Positions 1 to 8,125 of a DNA stretch of 64,000 nt are shown in pieces. The stretch covers positions 62,728-126,727 of the forward strand of contig NZ_KE387165.1 of assembly GCF_000430545.1 (NCBI RefSeq), written 5' to 3'. The stretch's first letter is position 1; each line of letters starts with the position of its first letter. The translations under genes and the position numbers were made by a program. Origin of the DNA: Tenacibaculum ovolyticum DSM 18103. GTDB lineage: Bacteria; Bacteroidota; Bacteroidia; Flavobacteriales; Flavobacteriaceae. The notes below the pieces were generated by a model, which was given only the letters and a program-made list of their open reading frames with translations, did not search any database and was not told where the DNA came from.

Positions 1-122
1 TTTTGGGTTTTATCATAGTTATTTTTCTTTCTATACAACGTTATTAAAAATACAATTATACAATAACTAATTATATTCAGTACAAGCTAAATTATTAAAA
101 AAATAAGGAATCAAAGTTGTTT

Positions 123-662
123 CTAACCGCAAACTTTACAATCGTCTTTATCTTGAATTTCACCAACTAATTTACCATCATCATTTAAAATAAAACCACA
201 ACAATCCATAAACCCTTTAGCTATTAATTTACGTGCTCGCTGAATTTGTGATTTTGTGGTTGGTAAACTTTGCTTTAAAGTCGTTGCAACTTCTTGTTGT
301 TTTAATCCTTTAATATCTGATAAAAATAAAGGATCTCTATATTTTTTTGGTAAGTTTTGTAAAATACCACGCAAACAATCTTTTTCTGTATGCGTATGCT
401 CTTCTATTTTTGTTTCCGTTTCAAAATTAGCTAGTTCAAAAGTTTTATTTGTACTTTTAAAATAGTCCATTATAGCGTTTCTAGCAATGGTGAATATCCA
501 CGCCTTTAATTTCGTAATATCTTTTAGCGTATGAAGCTTTGTGTGTATTTTAATAAAAGTGTCTTGCAAAATATCATCTGTAACCGTAGCGTCTTTAACC
601 TTACTTAAAATAAAGTATTTAACGTCATCAGCATATTTTGTCCAAACTTGATTTGTTGTCAT
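123..662 (-). CDS. sigZ: SigZ-type RNA polymerase sigma factor (ECF-like)
   Basis: This is a 179-residue alternative sigma factor that directs RNA polymerase to its own promoter set. Region 2 is visible around residues 10-75 (LKAWIFTIARNAIMDYF) and region 4 around residues 95-155, with the HTH segment LKQQEVATTLKQS. After region 4 comes a tail with a CC pair near residue 152 and a terminal DDCKVCG; a cysteine-containing tail is, from memory, typical of the SigZ subfamily. It lies downstream of a Cys-rich peptide and a DUF3703 gene on the same strand, which suggests a metal or thiol stress cassette (inference). No anti-sigma factor gene is adjacent. A 13-bp inverted repeat lies just upstream. 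Sigma-70 family membership is sure, the SigZ label fairly sure. Confidence 0.85.
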   Translation of the reverse strand: MTTNQVWTKYADDVKYFILSKVKDATVTDDILQDTFIKIHTKLHTLKDITKLKAWIFTIARNAIMDYFKSTNKTFELANFETETKIEEHTHTEKDCLRGILQNLPKKYRDPLFLSDIKGLKQQEVATTLKQSLPTTKSQIQRARKLIAKGFMDCCGFILNDDGKLVGEIQDKDDCKVCG

Positions 663-681
663 TTTATAAATTTACAAAAAT

Positions 682-748
682 GTTATTACGAAGTCAAGGC
701 TAATTTTCAATGAAACATTAGAAAAAACACCTTATACTTCGTAATAAC
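682..748. repeat. Perfect 13-bp inverted repeat upstream of sigZ
   Basis: GTTATTACGAAGT at 682-694 is exactly repeated in inverse as ACTTCGTAATAAC at 736-748, with 41 nt between. It fills the gap between the Cys-rich peptide stop and the sigma factor start. It could be an operator, an mRNA stem, or a decayed intergenic palindromic element; the core resembles the ACGAAGTAAT core of repeats in the trp operon. Confidence 0.6.
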
Positions 749-769
749 AAAAGTTAACAAATTTGCGAT

Positions 770-874
770 TTAACAATTGCAGTTATTACATGAACAGCTT
801 TCGCATGTGCAGTTTGTACAACTTCCTGTTTTACAACCGTCACAATTACACGTACATTGATTTTTATATTTCAT
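770..874 (-). CDS. Cys-rich metallothionein-like small peptide (34 aa)
   Basis: A 34-residue reading frame beginning MKYKNQCTCNCDGCK and ending NNCNC. It contains 11 cysteines (positions 7, 9, 11, 14, 19, 22, 24, 27, 29, 32, 34) spaced as C-x-C and C-x-x-C, with no aromatic residues after Tyr3, few charges, and Asn/Thr/Ser filling the gaps. This is the composition of a small metallothionein that would bind Zn, Cu or Cd through thiolates. It lies between DUF3703 (55 nt upstream) and the sigma factor (107 nt downstream), all on the minus strand. It is below the usual gene-calling length. The repeated-codon composition is not a simple sequence repeat, and the density of in-frame Cys argues for real selection. 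Function is inferred from composition only. Confidence 0.75.
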   Translation of the reverse strand: MKYKNQCTCNCDGCKTGSCTNCTCESCSCNNCNC

Positions 875-929
875 GATATTTAATCTTTAAATTCATATAG
901 TAGACTTATTTATATTTAAAAAGATGCAT

Positions 930-1271
930 TTATTTATAAAAATATTTTTGAAGTTCTTTTCTAATAGGCATGGGCTTTATTGGCGAAATATTTGCTCCTC
1001 CAGTATTTCCTTTTGGTACCCAAATGTTTGTAAACAATATAGCAGCTAAAATTCTAGTAAACTGCCCAATTATTTCTTTTACGCTTATTATTCTAATTCC
1101 GTAAATAAACATCCAACAATGAGATAACGTGTGCCTATACAAATGTTTTTGACCTAAAACATGAGCGTTTTCTAAATGATAAAAAGACACTTTAAAGCGA
1201 TTGCTTTTAAGTGCCTTTTTAGCCAATGTTAATTGATTGTAATATTCTTGTTTACGTTGTAGCTGTGTCAT
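930..1271 (-). CDS. DUF3703 family protein
   Basis: 113 residues matching the DUF3703 pattern: HLENAHVLGQKHLYRHTLSH around residues 32-51, then an amphipathic helix and the conserved end IWVPKGNTGGANISPIKPMP (residues 83-102). Function is unknown. From memory, members often lie near mercury or other heavy-metal resistance genes, which agrees with the Cys-rich peptide and SigZ factor encoded next on the same strand. It follows the FKBP lipoprotein gene by 50 nt. The ATG at 1269-1271 is the only sensible start, and the length is normal for the family. Confidence 0.85.
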   Translation of the reverse strand: MTQLQRKQEYYNQLTLAKKALKSNRFKVSFYHLENAHVLGQKHLYRHTLSHCWMFIYGIRIISVKEIIGQFTRILAAILFTNIWVPKGNTGGANISPIKPMPIRKELQKYFYK

Positions 1272-1321
1272 AATTATATCGTTTTAAGAATATGACACTC
1301 ACTTATATAAAAAGATGCTTT

Positions 1322-1765
1322 TTAATGTATTTTTAATAAACTAATATCAAAAATTAAAACAGATCCTCCAGGGATTCCTGCATAGTTTTTGCTACCGTAT
1401 CCTAATTTTGATGGAATTAATAAAATACCACTTCCTCCTTCTTTAAAATAAGTAACACCTTCCGTCCATCCTCTTATTACGCTTTGTAAATTAGTTTTAA
1501 ACGTTGAGTTTTGATCAAATACTTTTCCATCTAAATAATAACCTTTATAAGCTATGGTTACAGTTGAGTTAGATGTTGGCTGCCCACCAGTACCTTCAGT
1601 ATTTATAACGTAGTATAAGCCTGAATCGCTTTTTTTAGCTGTTAGGTTATTATCCGCAATATATTTTACAATTTCAGCTTCATTTTGTGCGTCAAAATTA
1701 GGTTCTTCACTTGAACAAGAAAAGAATGCTGAAATAATTGTTAATAGGGATGCTATTTTTTTCAT
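1322..1765 (-). CDS. FKBP-type peptidyl-prolyl isomerase lipoprotein
   Basis: A 147-residue lipoprotein. The signal peptide ends at the lipobox FFSC (Cys17), so it is probably anchored in the outer membrane. The FKBP domain spans roughly residues 60-147, with VTIAYKGYYLDGKVFDQNS, VIRGWTEGVTYFKEGG, LLIPSKLGYGS and PGGSVLIFDISLL. These are the usual core segments (Asp of DGKVFD, Trp of the active floor, Tyr-Gly loop). It should catalyse proline isomerisation on periplasmic or surface proteins. It stands 29 nt downstream of the amidohydrolase gene on the same strand, so it may be the last or middle gene of that run. Confidence 0.93.
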   Translation of the reverse strand: MKKIASLLTIISAFFSCSSEEPNFDAQNEAEIVKYIADNNLTAKKSDSGLYYVINTEGTGGQPTSNSTVTIAYKGYYLDGKVFDQNSTFKTNLQSVIRGWTEGVTYFKEGGSGILLIPSKLGYGSKNYAGIPGGSVLIFDISLLKIH

Positions 1766-1794
1766 TTTTAATAATTTAATATTAGTTCTAAATT

Positions 1795-3408
1795 CTATTT
1801 AACTTTTTCACCGTTTACATAAGTTGCTATAACTTTTGTATTCGGGATTTTATCTCCTTTAACTGTCATAATATCATTTTCTAAAATGATAAAATCGGCA
1901 ACTTTACCAACTTCAATACTTCCTTTCTCTGCTTCTTCAAAATTACCATAAGCATTCCAAATAGTCATTCCTTTTAAAGCATTTTCTCTAGATAAGGCAT
2001 TATTCATTTGATATCCGTCTTTAGGATACCCTTTTAAATCTTTTCGTATCGTAGCTGCGTAATAGGTATAAAGTGGACTTACATTTTCAATAGGAAAATC
2101 TGTTCCTAAAGCAACTTTACCATATTGTTTTAATAAATCGTTATACGCATATGCTCCTTTAATTCTTTCTGCTCCTACACGGTCTTCCGCCCAATACATA
2201 TCAGATGTTGCATGCGTAGGCTGAATAGATGGCAAAATGTTTTTAAAATGATGAAAGTCTTTTATAGCTACAATTTGCGCATGTTCTATTCTCCAACGGC
2301 GATTTTCTTTATTTTTAAGCGCTTTATTATATGTATTAAGCATTACATAATTAGCTGAATCACCAATAGCATGTGTGTTCATTTGATATTCTGAAGCTGC
2401 AATTCTTGTTGCTAAATTTTGAAGGTTAGCATACGAGTTTACTAAAGCTCCAAAATGACCTTTTTTATCAGAATATTCACTTTTTAATGTTGCTCCACGA
2501 GAACCCAAAGCACCATCAGCATAAACTTTTACCGAACGAACATGTAGCCTATCTGTTTTTATGATTCCTTTTTTCAAATAATAATTTAAATTGGTTTTAT
2601 TATTTGAAATCATCGCATAAATACGCATTTTTAAATCACCTGACTGCTGTAAACTATCTATTAATTCTATTACTTGCTTATCTAAGCCAGCATCATCAAC
2701 AGTGGTTAACCCTAAATCAAAACAAATTTTCTCAGCATCTTTTAATGCTTGAATCTGTTCTCTTTTACTTGGCTTTGGAACTTTAATAAAATTCATAGCA
2801 TTGTCAATTAATACACCAGTAAGTTTTCCATCTTCTTGTAAGAACTCTCCGCCTTCTATTTTTGAGTTGATTGAAATTCCTGCTAAATTAATTGCTGCTT
2901 GATTTACCAACATTGCGTGTCCGTCAATTCTACGAACGGCTACAGGAATTTCAGGAAACAATTTATCTAACTTTTCTTTTGTTGGAAACTCTTTTACCTC
3001 CCAATCATTCTGATCCCAACCACGACCTGTTATAAATGTTGTGTTTTTCTCTTTTTGAAACTCAACTAGTTTTTGTAAAACTTCATCGTAACTTTTTGTT
3101 CCTACTAAGTTTACTTTTTGTTGCTGTAAACCAAGTCCATAAAAATGACAATGTCCATCTATAAACCCTGGATATATTGGATTATTTTTCGCATCAACAG
3201 TTTTTAAAGCAGCATACCTAGCTTTAATTTCTTTATTACTTCCAATAGCTATAAACTTACCATTTTTAATTGCAAAACTTTCAGCTTTATCAAAATTTGA
3301 ATTTACGGTATAAGTGTTCGCGTTAATAACAATTACATCTGCTTTTTCTTGTGTTTTACAAGAGAAAAATAAACTTACACAGACTACTAATAATACTTTT
3401 TTTTTCAT
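1795..3408 (-). CDS. Amidohydrolase family lipoprotein (YtcJ-like)
   Basis: A 537-residue metal-dependent hydrolase of the amidohydrolase-3 group. The N-terminal signal peptide ends in FFSC, a lipobox. Metal and catalytic motifs are visible: GFIDGHCHFYG near residue 80 (HxH), RRIDGHAML, THAIGDSAN near 345, IEHAQI near 370, and LGTDFPIE near 435. The C-terminal part returns to the beta-sandwich (GSIEVGKVADFIILE). Substrate is unknown; related proteins hydrolyse C-N bonds of amides or cyclic amides. It abuts the DoxX gene without a gap (stop and start adjacent at 3408/3409), so the two are probably co-transcribed. Confidence 0.93.
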   Translation of the reverse strand: MKKKVLLVVCVSLFFSCKTQEKADVIVINANTYTVNSNFDKAESFAIKNGKFIAIGSNKEIKARYAALKTVDAKNNPIYPGFIDGHCHFYGLGLQQQKVNLVGTKSYDEVLQKLVEFQKEKNTTFITGRGWDQNDWEVKEFPTKEKLDKLFPEIPVAVRRIDGHAMLVNQAAINLAGISINSKIEGGEFLQEDGKLTGVLIDNAMNFIKVPKPSKREQIQALKDAEKICFDLGLTTVDDAGLDKQVIELIDSLQQSGDLKMRIYAMISNNKTNLNYYLKKGIIKTDRLHVRSVKVYADGALGSRGATLKSEYSDKKGHFGALVNSYANLQNLATRIAASEYQMNTHAIGDSANYVMLNTYNKALKNKENRRWRIEHAQIVAIKDFHHFKNILPSIQPTHATSDMYWAEDRVGAERIKGAYAYNDLLKQYGKVALGTDFPIENVSPLYTYYAATIRKDLKGYPKDGYQMNNALSRENALKGMTIWNAYGNFEEAEKGSIEVGKVADFIILENDIMTVKGDKIPNTKVIATYVNGEKVK

Positions 3409-3777
3409 TTATTTAATTTCATTTTTATAAATAACATATGCCCACACAATAAATAACACTTGTACTGCAATTCTAATATATGCTGCCATTTTTGAACCTA
3501 TTGCTGGTACTTCTTTAAAAGCATCCCAGATATGAATAGGCATAAAAGCAATCATTAATAAAAAAATACCATAGGCAGATTTCTTCTCATAACCTTTTTT
3601 AAACAACCCAATACCTAACAGAATTTCTATAATACCCGAAATATAATTTACACCTAGTTTTGGTAAAAAATCAGGAATAAATCCATTATAAAACTCTGGG
3701 TTTTGAAAATGATTGTACCCTCCGTAAATTAAGAAAACAGCTAATACTATTTTTAAGGCTAAAAAAACATATTTCAT
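3409..3777 (-). CDS. DoxX-like integral membrane protein
   Basis: 122 residues with four predicted membrane helices (about 5-20, 45-62, 70-90, 97-117). The pattern IYGGYNHFQNPEFYNGFIPDFLP after helix 1 and the IIEILLGIGLF helix are typical of small DoxX-family proteins. The biochemical role is unclear; relatives are linked to quinone-dependent redox or sulfur metabolism. It sits between M28 peptidase (7 nt upstream) and the amidohydrolase lipoprotein (no gap), which implies a three-gene transcription unit. Confidence 0.85.
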   Translation of the reverse strand: MKYVFLALKIVLAVFLIYGGYNHFQNPEFYNGFIPDFLPKLGVNYISGIIEILLGIGLFKKGYEKKSAYGIFLLMIAFMPIHIWDAFKEVPAIGSKMAAYIRIAVQVLFIVWAYVIYKNEIK

Positions 3778-3784
3778 ATATCAA

Positions 3785-5221
3785 TTAAGGTTTTAATGTT
3801 TCGTTATTGTATAAGTATTTATCCATTAAATAAATAATACTCGCCATAGATGCACTTCCTAACTCTAATTCTCTTTTATTAACCTTATCAAACGTATCAC
3901 TAGCAGCATGATGATAATCAAAATAACGTTGACTATCTGGTCGATATCCTACCAAGGTAACATGCTCATCTTTTAATGGTCCAATGTCAGCACCGCCGCC
4001 ACCTGCTGTTATATCATGTAAACCATAAGGTGCTAATAGTTTTTTCCAGCTTTGTAATAATTTTCTATTTTTATCATTTGCATCAATTGAAAAACCTCTA
4101 GGCGTATGACCACCTGCATCTGATTCTAATGCACCGATATGAACCTCTTTATTTTGTTTTGCTAAACGTGCGTATTCTGTAGCACCTCGCAAACCATTTT
4201 CTTCATTCATAAAGAATACAATTCGGATTGTATTTTTTGGTTTAATATTGTTTTTTTTAAGTAAATAAGCAACCTCTAATGACTGTACAACCCCTGTTCC
4301 GTCATCATGCGCTCCATCACCTAAATCCCAAGAATCTAAATGCCCTCCGATTACCATAATTTTATCAGGGTTCTCACTTCCTTTAATTTCTCCAATTACA
4401 TTATGTGAAGGAGCATCTGGTAATGTTTCACAACTTTGTTTTAAATAAAACTTAAGTGTAGGGTTTTCTTTTAAATGCTTACTTAAATTCTCTGCTCCTC
4501 TCGAACTAATTGCCGCAGAAGGAATATATTCCGATTTTGGAATATCTCCATACCCCATAGAACCTGTATGCGGATAGTCATCAATTCCATTAGTCATCGA
4601 ACGAACAATAACTGCTTTAGCCCCAAATTTACCAACTACAGATGCTCCTGCATATCGCTGACCAACACAACCTCCATAAGCTTTAAATGTTTGAATTAAA
4701 GTATTATCAAAAGCGCCATTAAAGAAAATAATTTTACCGCTTGCTTTATCTCCTAATCTTTTTGCTTCTTCTATACTTTTTACTTCTATAACTTCGGCTG
4801 TAATTCCGTTTATAGGCGTAGCAATAGAACCTCCTATTGCACAGACAGGTACATTTATTTTTTGCCCATTAAAATTATAATTAGCAACTTCTTTTTCTCC
4901 ACGAACCCAATGTGGAACCATAACAGGTTGCAACCAAACAGAATCTAACCCAACGCTTTTCATTAATTTTTCACTCCAAACTACTGATTTAGCTGCGCCT
5001 TCTGACCCAGATAATCTACTACCAATATTGGTAGTTAAATCCCGTAACCATTCATACGATTTACCTTCGGTTAAGGCTGAATTAAAAAGGTGTTTTATTT
5101 GAGTTGAATCTATTTTTTCTTCAACAGAGAAAGTAGATGTTATTTTTGATACTTCTTTATGTTCTGGTTTGCAAGATGCTATTAGTAAACTGGATATTAA
5201 AAGTAGCGATATGTTTTTCAT
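3785..5221 (-). CDS. M28 family metallopeptidase lipoprotein (PGCP-like)
   Basis: A 478-residue exported zinc peptidase; the lipobox LIASC gives Cys17. A PA-type insert spans about residues 115-260 and the M28 catalytic domain follows. Zinc ligands are visible: GGHLDSWD (His294), GAHDDGTGV (Asp306/307), MNEENGLRGA, LESDAGG and the C-terminal YHHAASDT. The architecture resembles plasma glutamate carboxypeptidase-type aminopeptidases that trim dipeptides. It heads a run with DoxX and the amidohydrolase. The ATG at 5219-5221 is followed directly by the signal peptide. Confidence 0.94.
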   Translation of the reverse strand: MKNISLLLISSLLIASCKPEHKEVSKITSTFSVEEKIDSTQIKHLFNSALTEGKSYEWLRDLTTNIGSRLSGSEGAAKSVVWSEKLMKSVGLDSVWLQPVMVPHWVRGEKEVANYNFNGQKINVPVCAIGGSIATPINGITAEVIEVKSIEEAKRLGDKASGKIIFFNGAFDNTLIQTFKAYGGCVGQRYAGASVVGKFGAKAVIVRSMTNGIDDYPHTGSMGYGDIPKSEYIPSAAISSRGAENLSKHLKENPTLKFYLKQSCETLPDAPSHNVIGEIKGSENPDKIMVIGGHLDSWDLGDGAHDDGTGVVQSLEVAYLLKKNNIKPKNTIRIVFFMNEENGLRGATEYARLAKQNKEVHIGALESDAGGHTPRGFSIDANDKNRKLLQSWKKLLAPYGLHDITAGGGGADIGPLKDEHVTLVGYRPDSQRYFDYHHAASDTFDKVNKRELELGSASMASIIYLMDKYLYNNETLKP

Positions 5222-5284
5222 TTAGTTTTGTAGTTTAAGATTATAAATCTACAAAATTGAATTAAGCTTTTGGTTGTTTAACAT

Positions 5285-6841
5285 TTACAATTTATTTTGA
5301 ATAGCATTTTTGTATCGATTAAGCTCTTTAACTACTTTAGGTGCTAATAAGATTAAACCAATCATATTCGGAACCATCATTGCAAACACCATAGCATCTG
5401 AAAAGTTAACAACGGCATTTAATGTTGCTGACGCACCTATTATAGTAAAAATGCAAAAAATGATTTTATAAACATTTCCCGTTCTTTTTTCTCTTCCAAA
5501 TAAATAAGACCATGCTTGGTACCCGTAATAAGACCAAGAAATCATTGATGAAAAAGCAAATAATATAACTGCAATTGTTAACACATAAGGAAACCATGAT
5601 ATACCACTTTCAAGAGCTTTTGAAGTAAGAATAGCTCCTTGTTCAAACGATACCTGACTTCCCACTGTAATTTGCCCTGTAATAACTAATGCTAAAGCAG
5701 TCATAGTGCAAACTACAACGGTATCTATAAAAGGCTCTAATAAAGCAACCAACCCTTCACTTGCAGCATAGTTTGTTTTTACTGCAGCATGTGCAATTGA
5801 TGATGAACCAATACCTGCTTCATTTGAAAACGCTCCTCGACGAAACCCTTGAATCATCACTCCAATAACACCTCCTGCAATACCATTAGGATTAAATGCT
5901 CCTTGAATAATTTGATTGATCGCATTTGGTATTTGTGTGTAGTTCATTACCAAAATAGTTATAACTGCCAATACGTATACAACTACCATAATTGGTACAA
6001 CTTTATCTGTAACTTTTGCTATTTTTTTTATGCCTCCTATAATAACAATTCCTGCAAAGATTGCCATGATTAATCCAAATAACCATCCTTTTCCATAAAT
6101 AAAACTTTGCTCTCCTCCCGTAACGTATTCAAACAATTTAAAAGCTTGGTTTACTTGAAACATATTTCCTCCTCCAAAAGAACCTCCTACACACATAATA
6201 GCAAATAGAATAGAAAGTCCCTTTCCTAATTTACTATACCCTAATTCTTTTAACCCTTTTTTTAAATAATACATAGGGCCTCCAAACACTGTTCCGTCAA
6301 CTTCTATTTCACGATATTTCACTCCCAAAGTACATTCTACAAACTTTGAAGCCATACCTAACAAACCAACAACAATCATCCAAAAAGTTGCCCCAGCTCC
6401 GCCAATAGATAATGCTATGGCAACACCTGCAATATTACCCAATCCTACAGTTGCCGAAAGAGCCGCTGTTAATGCTTGAAAATGCGAAACCTCTCCTTCA
6501 CCTTCCACCTTTATAGTTTCTGAAATATCTATTTTATTTTCAGGCTTATCTATATCATCATACTTACCTCTAACCACATTAATTGCAGTTACAAAACCAT
6601 TAAAGTTAATTCCTTTAAAATAGAAAGAGAAATAAAGAGCTCCGCCAACTAAAATTATTAACACCCACGGAATAGTTATATTTTCACTTATTGGTATTTG
6701 ATATAATATAATATCTGTAAACCAACTTGTAGCATTATGAAATGATTGATCGATTTGTTGATCTAAAGATTGAGTTTTATTTTGAGAGATCGTAAAAAAA
6801 GAACTGCAAAATAAAGTAATGAATGTAAAAAATTGTTTCAT
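5285..6841 (-). CDS. Alanine/glycine:cation symporter (AGCS family)
   Basis: 518 residues. A cleavable signal-like segment (MKQFFTFITLFCSSFFTIS) and a periplasmic stretch precede the transporter core, an arrangement I recall from other Bacteroidota AGCS proteins. The core starts near residue 58 with around ten helices. The AGCS signatures GLGNIAGVAIALSIGG near residue 134 and GFRRGAFSNEAGIGSSSIAH near 330 are clear. It should import alanine or glycine with Na+. It is monocistronic by appearance: 63 nt from the M28 gene and 111 nt from the regulator gene at 6953. Confidence 0.94.
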   Translation of the reverse strand: MKQFFTFITLFCSSFFTISQNKTQSLDQQIDQSFHNATSWFTDIILYQIPISENITIPWVLIILVGGALYFSFYFKGINFNGFVTAINVVRGKYDDIDKPENKIDISETIKVEGEGEVSHFQALTAALSATVGLGNIAGVAIALSIGGAGATFWMIVVGLLGMASKFVECTLGVKYREIEVDGTVFGGPMYYLKKGLKELGYSKLGKGLSILFAIMCVGGSFGGGNMFQVNQAFKLFEYVTGGEQSFIYGKGWLFGLIMAIFAGIVIIGGIKKIAKVTDKVVPIMVVVYVLAVITILVMNYTQIPNAINQIIQGAFNPNGIAGGVIGVMIQGFRRGAFSNEAGIGSSSIAHAAVKTNYAASEGLVALLEPFIDTVVVCTMTALALVITGQITVGSQVSFEQGAILTSKALESGISWFPYVLTIAVILFAFSSMISWSYYGYQAWSYLFGREKRTGNVYKIIFCIFTIIGASATLNAVVNFSDAMVFAMMVPNMIGLILLAPKVVKELNRYKNAIQNKL

Positions 6842-6952
6842 GGTTTTTAAAATTGATTTTGGCTAAATTGCCTATAATCAACATTAAAAAAAAGGTTACG
6901 CATTGATGAAAGTTAAATACACTAGTAGTTAAGTATATGATTAAGTAGTAAT

Positions 6953-8095
6953 CTAATCACAAGAAATAGTGGCGAAATCTATTAATTTTTTATCAGTAGC
7001 ATAAGTGATCAATTGTTCTTTTCCGTCAGCCCCTGAAATGTTTAATGCCTTTTTAATTTGATAAATATGTGCTTGAAAACCATCTACACTTATATTCATA
7101 GCCTCTGCAATTTCAGTGTATGATTTTTCAGATCCACAAACACCAAGGTTTGCTAAAACTTCTTTTTGACGATCGGATAACTCAACCTTTGAAGATTTTT
7201 TTAATTTTTTATATTTCTTTTTTCTACTTGTTATTTCATATTTCAAGTGCTTGATTGTATCTAAATGGCTTCCGTTAGCTATTAATAAAATTTCTTTATC
7301 TTTTTCTAAAGACTCTTTTTTAGTTTTAATTTTTACAAACTCTGACTGTTGTTCTTCTTTTTCTAAGAGTAGTTTCCAACTATAAAGTAAAATGATAAAT
7401 AAAAGAATAAATAAAAATTTAAAAGAAACTGCAGTAATTACCCCAAGTGAATTCCAAGTATTTAAATACCCCAAAGTTTTAACATATTCAATTGGTATAA
7501 TTCGATGGGTAACAGCAATAATTATCAAAGTAAATAAAGCAAATGTAGGTAAATACATAAATTGCATTCCTCTATTTTTAAACGCTTTATTTAATTCTTG
7601 TAATAAAGAAAAAGCTACGACTAAAGATATAGGGATATCTATCAACCAAATAACATTATTACTTGAATTTTCTTGATTATTACTATAAAAAGAAATCAAA
7701 AATACTGACGCTATCATTAATAAAATTCCACCAAAAATGATAAACACTTCTTTATTTGTGAATCGTTCTATAATTCTAATAACCAAATTTCTTTTTTCAT
7801 AATGCTCTATAGAGGGTATAGACATTAAAATAAATAATGAGTTTATTAATGAAATAAAAACACCTAAACTAACAATGATTTTATGATTACTACTTACATC
7901 AAAAAATAAAATTATAAAGATGTTTAAAAAAGCCCCCAATCCCCATGAAAAAATAGCTAATGAAAACCATTGAATACCCTGTACAGATTTACCATCTACA
8001 TTTTTAGCCCTCTCTTTCACATACACTCGTTGAATTACGAAAGCTGTAATTAAACAAACAATGGCTGTGATATAATTAGATACGATGGCTAACAT
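6953..8095 (-). CDS. 7-TM membrane protein with C-terminal LuxR-type HTH
   Basis: 380 residues in three parts. About seven hydrophobic helices fill residues 1-245 (e.g. VSNYITAIVCLITAFVIQ, WFSLAIFSWGLGAFLNIFII, FKFLFILLFIILLYSW). A lysine/glutamate-rich coiled coil follows at about 248-305. The last 70 residues contain LSDRQKEVLANLGVCGSEKS and YTEIAEAMNISVDGFQAHIYQIKKAL, a GerE/LuxR-type winged-less HTH. This looks like a one-component membrane-tethered transcription factor that senses an envelope or membrane signal. The ligand is unknown, and no two-component partner is adjacent. It lies 111 nt upstream of the AGCS symporter on the same strand, a candidate target (inference). Confidence 0.8.
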   Translation of the reverse strand: MLAIVSNYITAIVCLITAFVIQRVYVKERAKNVDGKSVQGIQWFSLAIFSWGLGAFLNIFIILFFDVSSNHKIIVSLGVFISLINSLFILMSIPSIEHYEKRNLVIRIIERFTNKEVFIIFGGILLMIASVFLISFYSNNQENSSNNVIWLIDIPISLVVAFSLLQELNKAFKNRGMQFMYLPTFALFTLIIIAVTHRIIPIEYVKTLGYLNTWNSLGVITAVSFKFLFILLFIILLYSWKLLLEKEEQQSEFVKIKTKKESLEKDKEILLIANGSHLDTIKHLKYEITSRKKKYKKLKKSSKVELSDRQKEVLANLGVCGSEKSYTEIAEAMNISVDGFQAHIYQIKKALNISGADGKEQLITYATDKKLIDFATISCD

Positions 8096-8125
8096 TCTTC
8101 GAATGTAAGACTTTTCTATTAATTT

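Noticed and set aside
256..465. Plus-strand frame of 69 residues inside the sigma factor gene
   Set aside because: Antisense to a clear sigma factor; composition is non-protein-like and no start signal.
5849..6073. Plus-strand frame of 74 residues rich in Asn, Tyr and Cys
   Set aside because: Antisense to the AGCS symporter; composition typical of a shadow frame.
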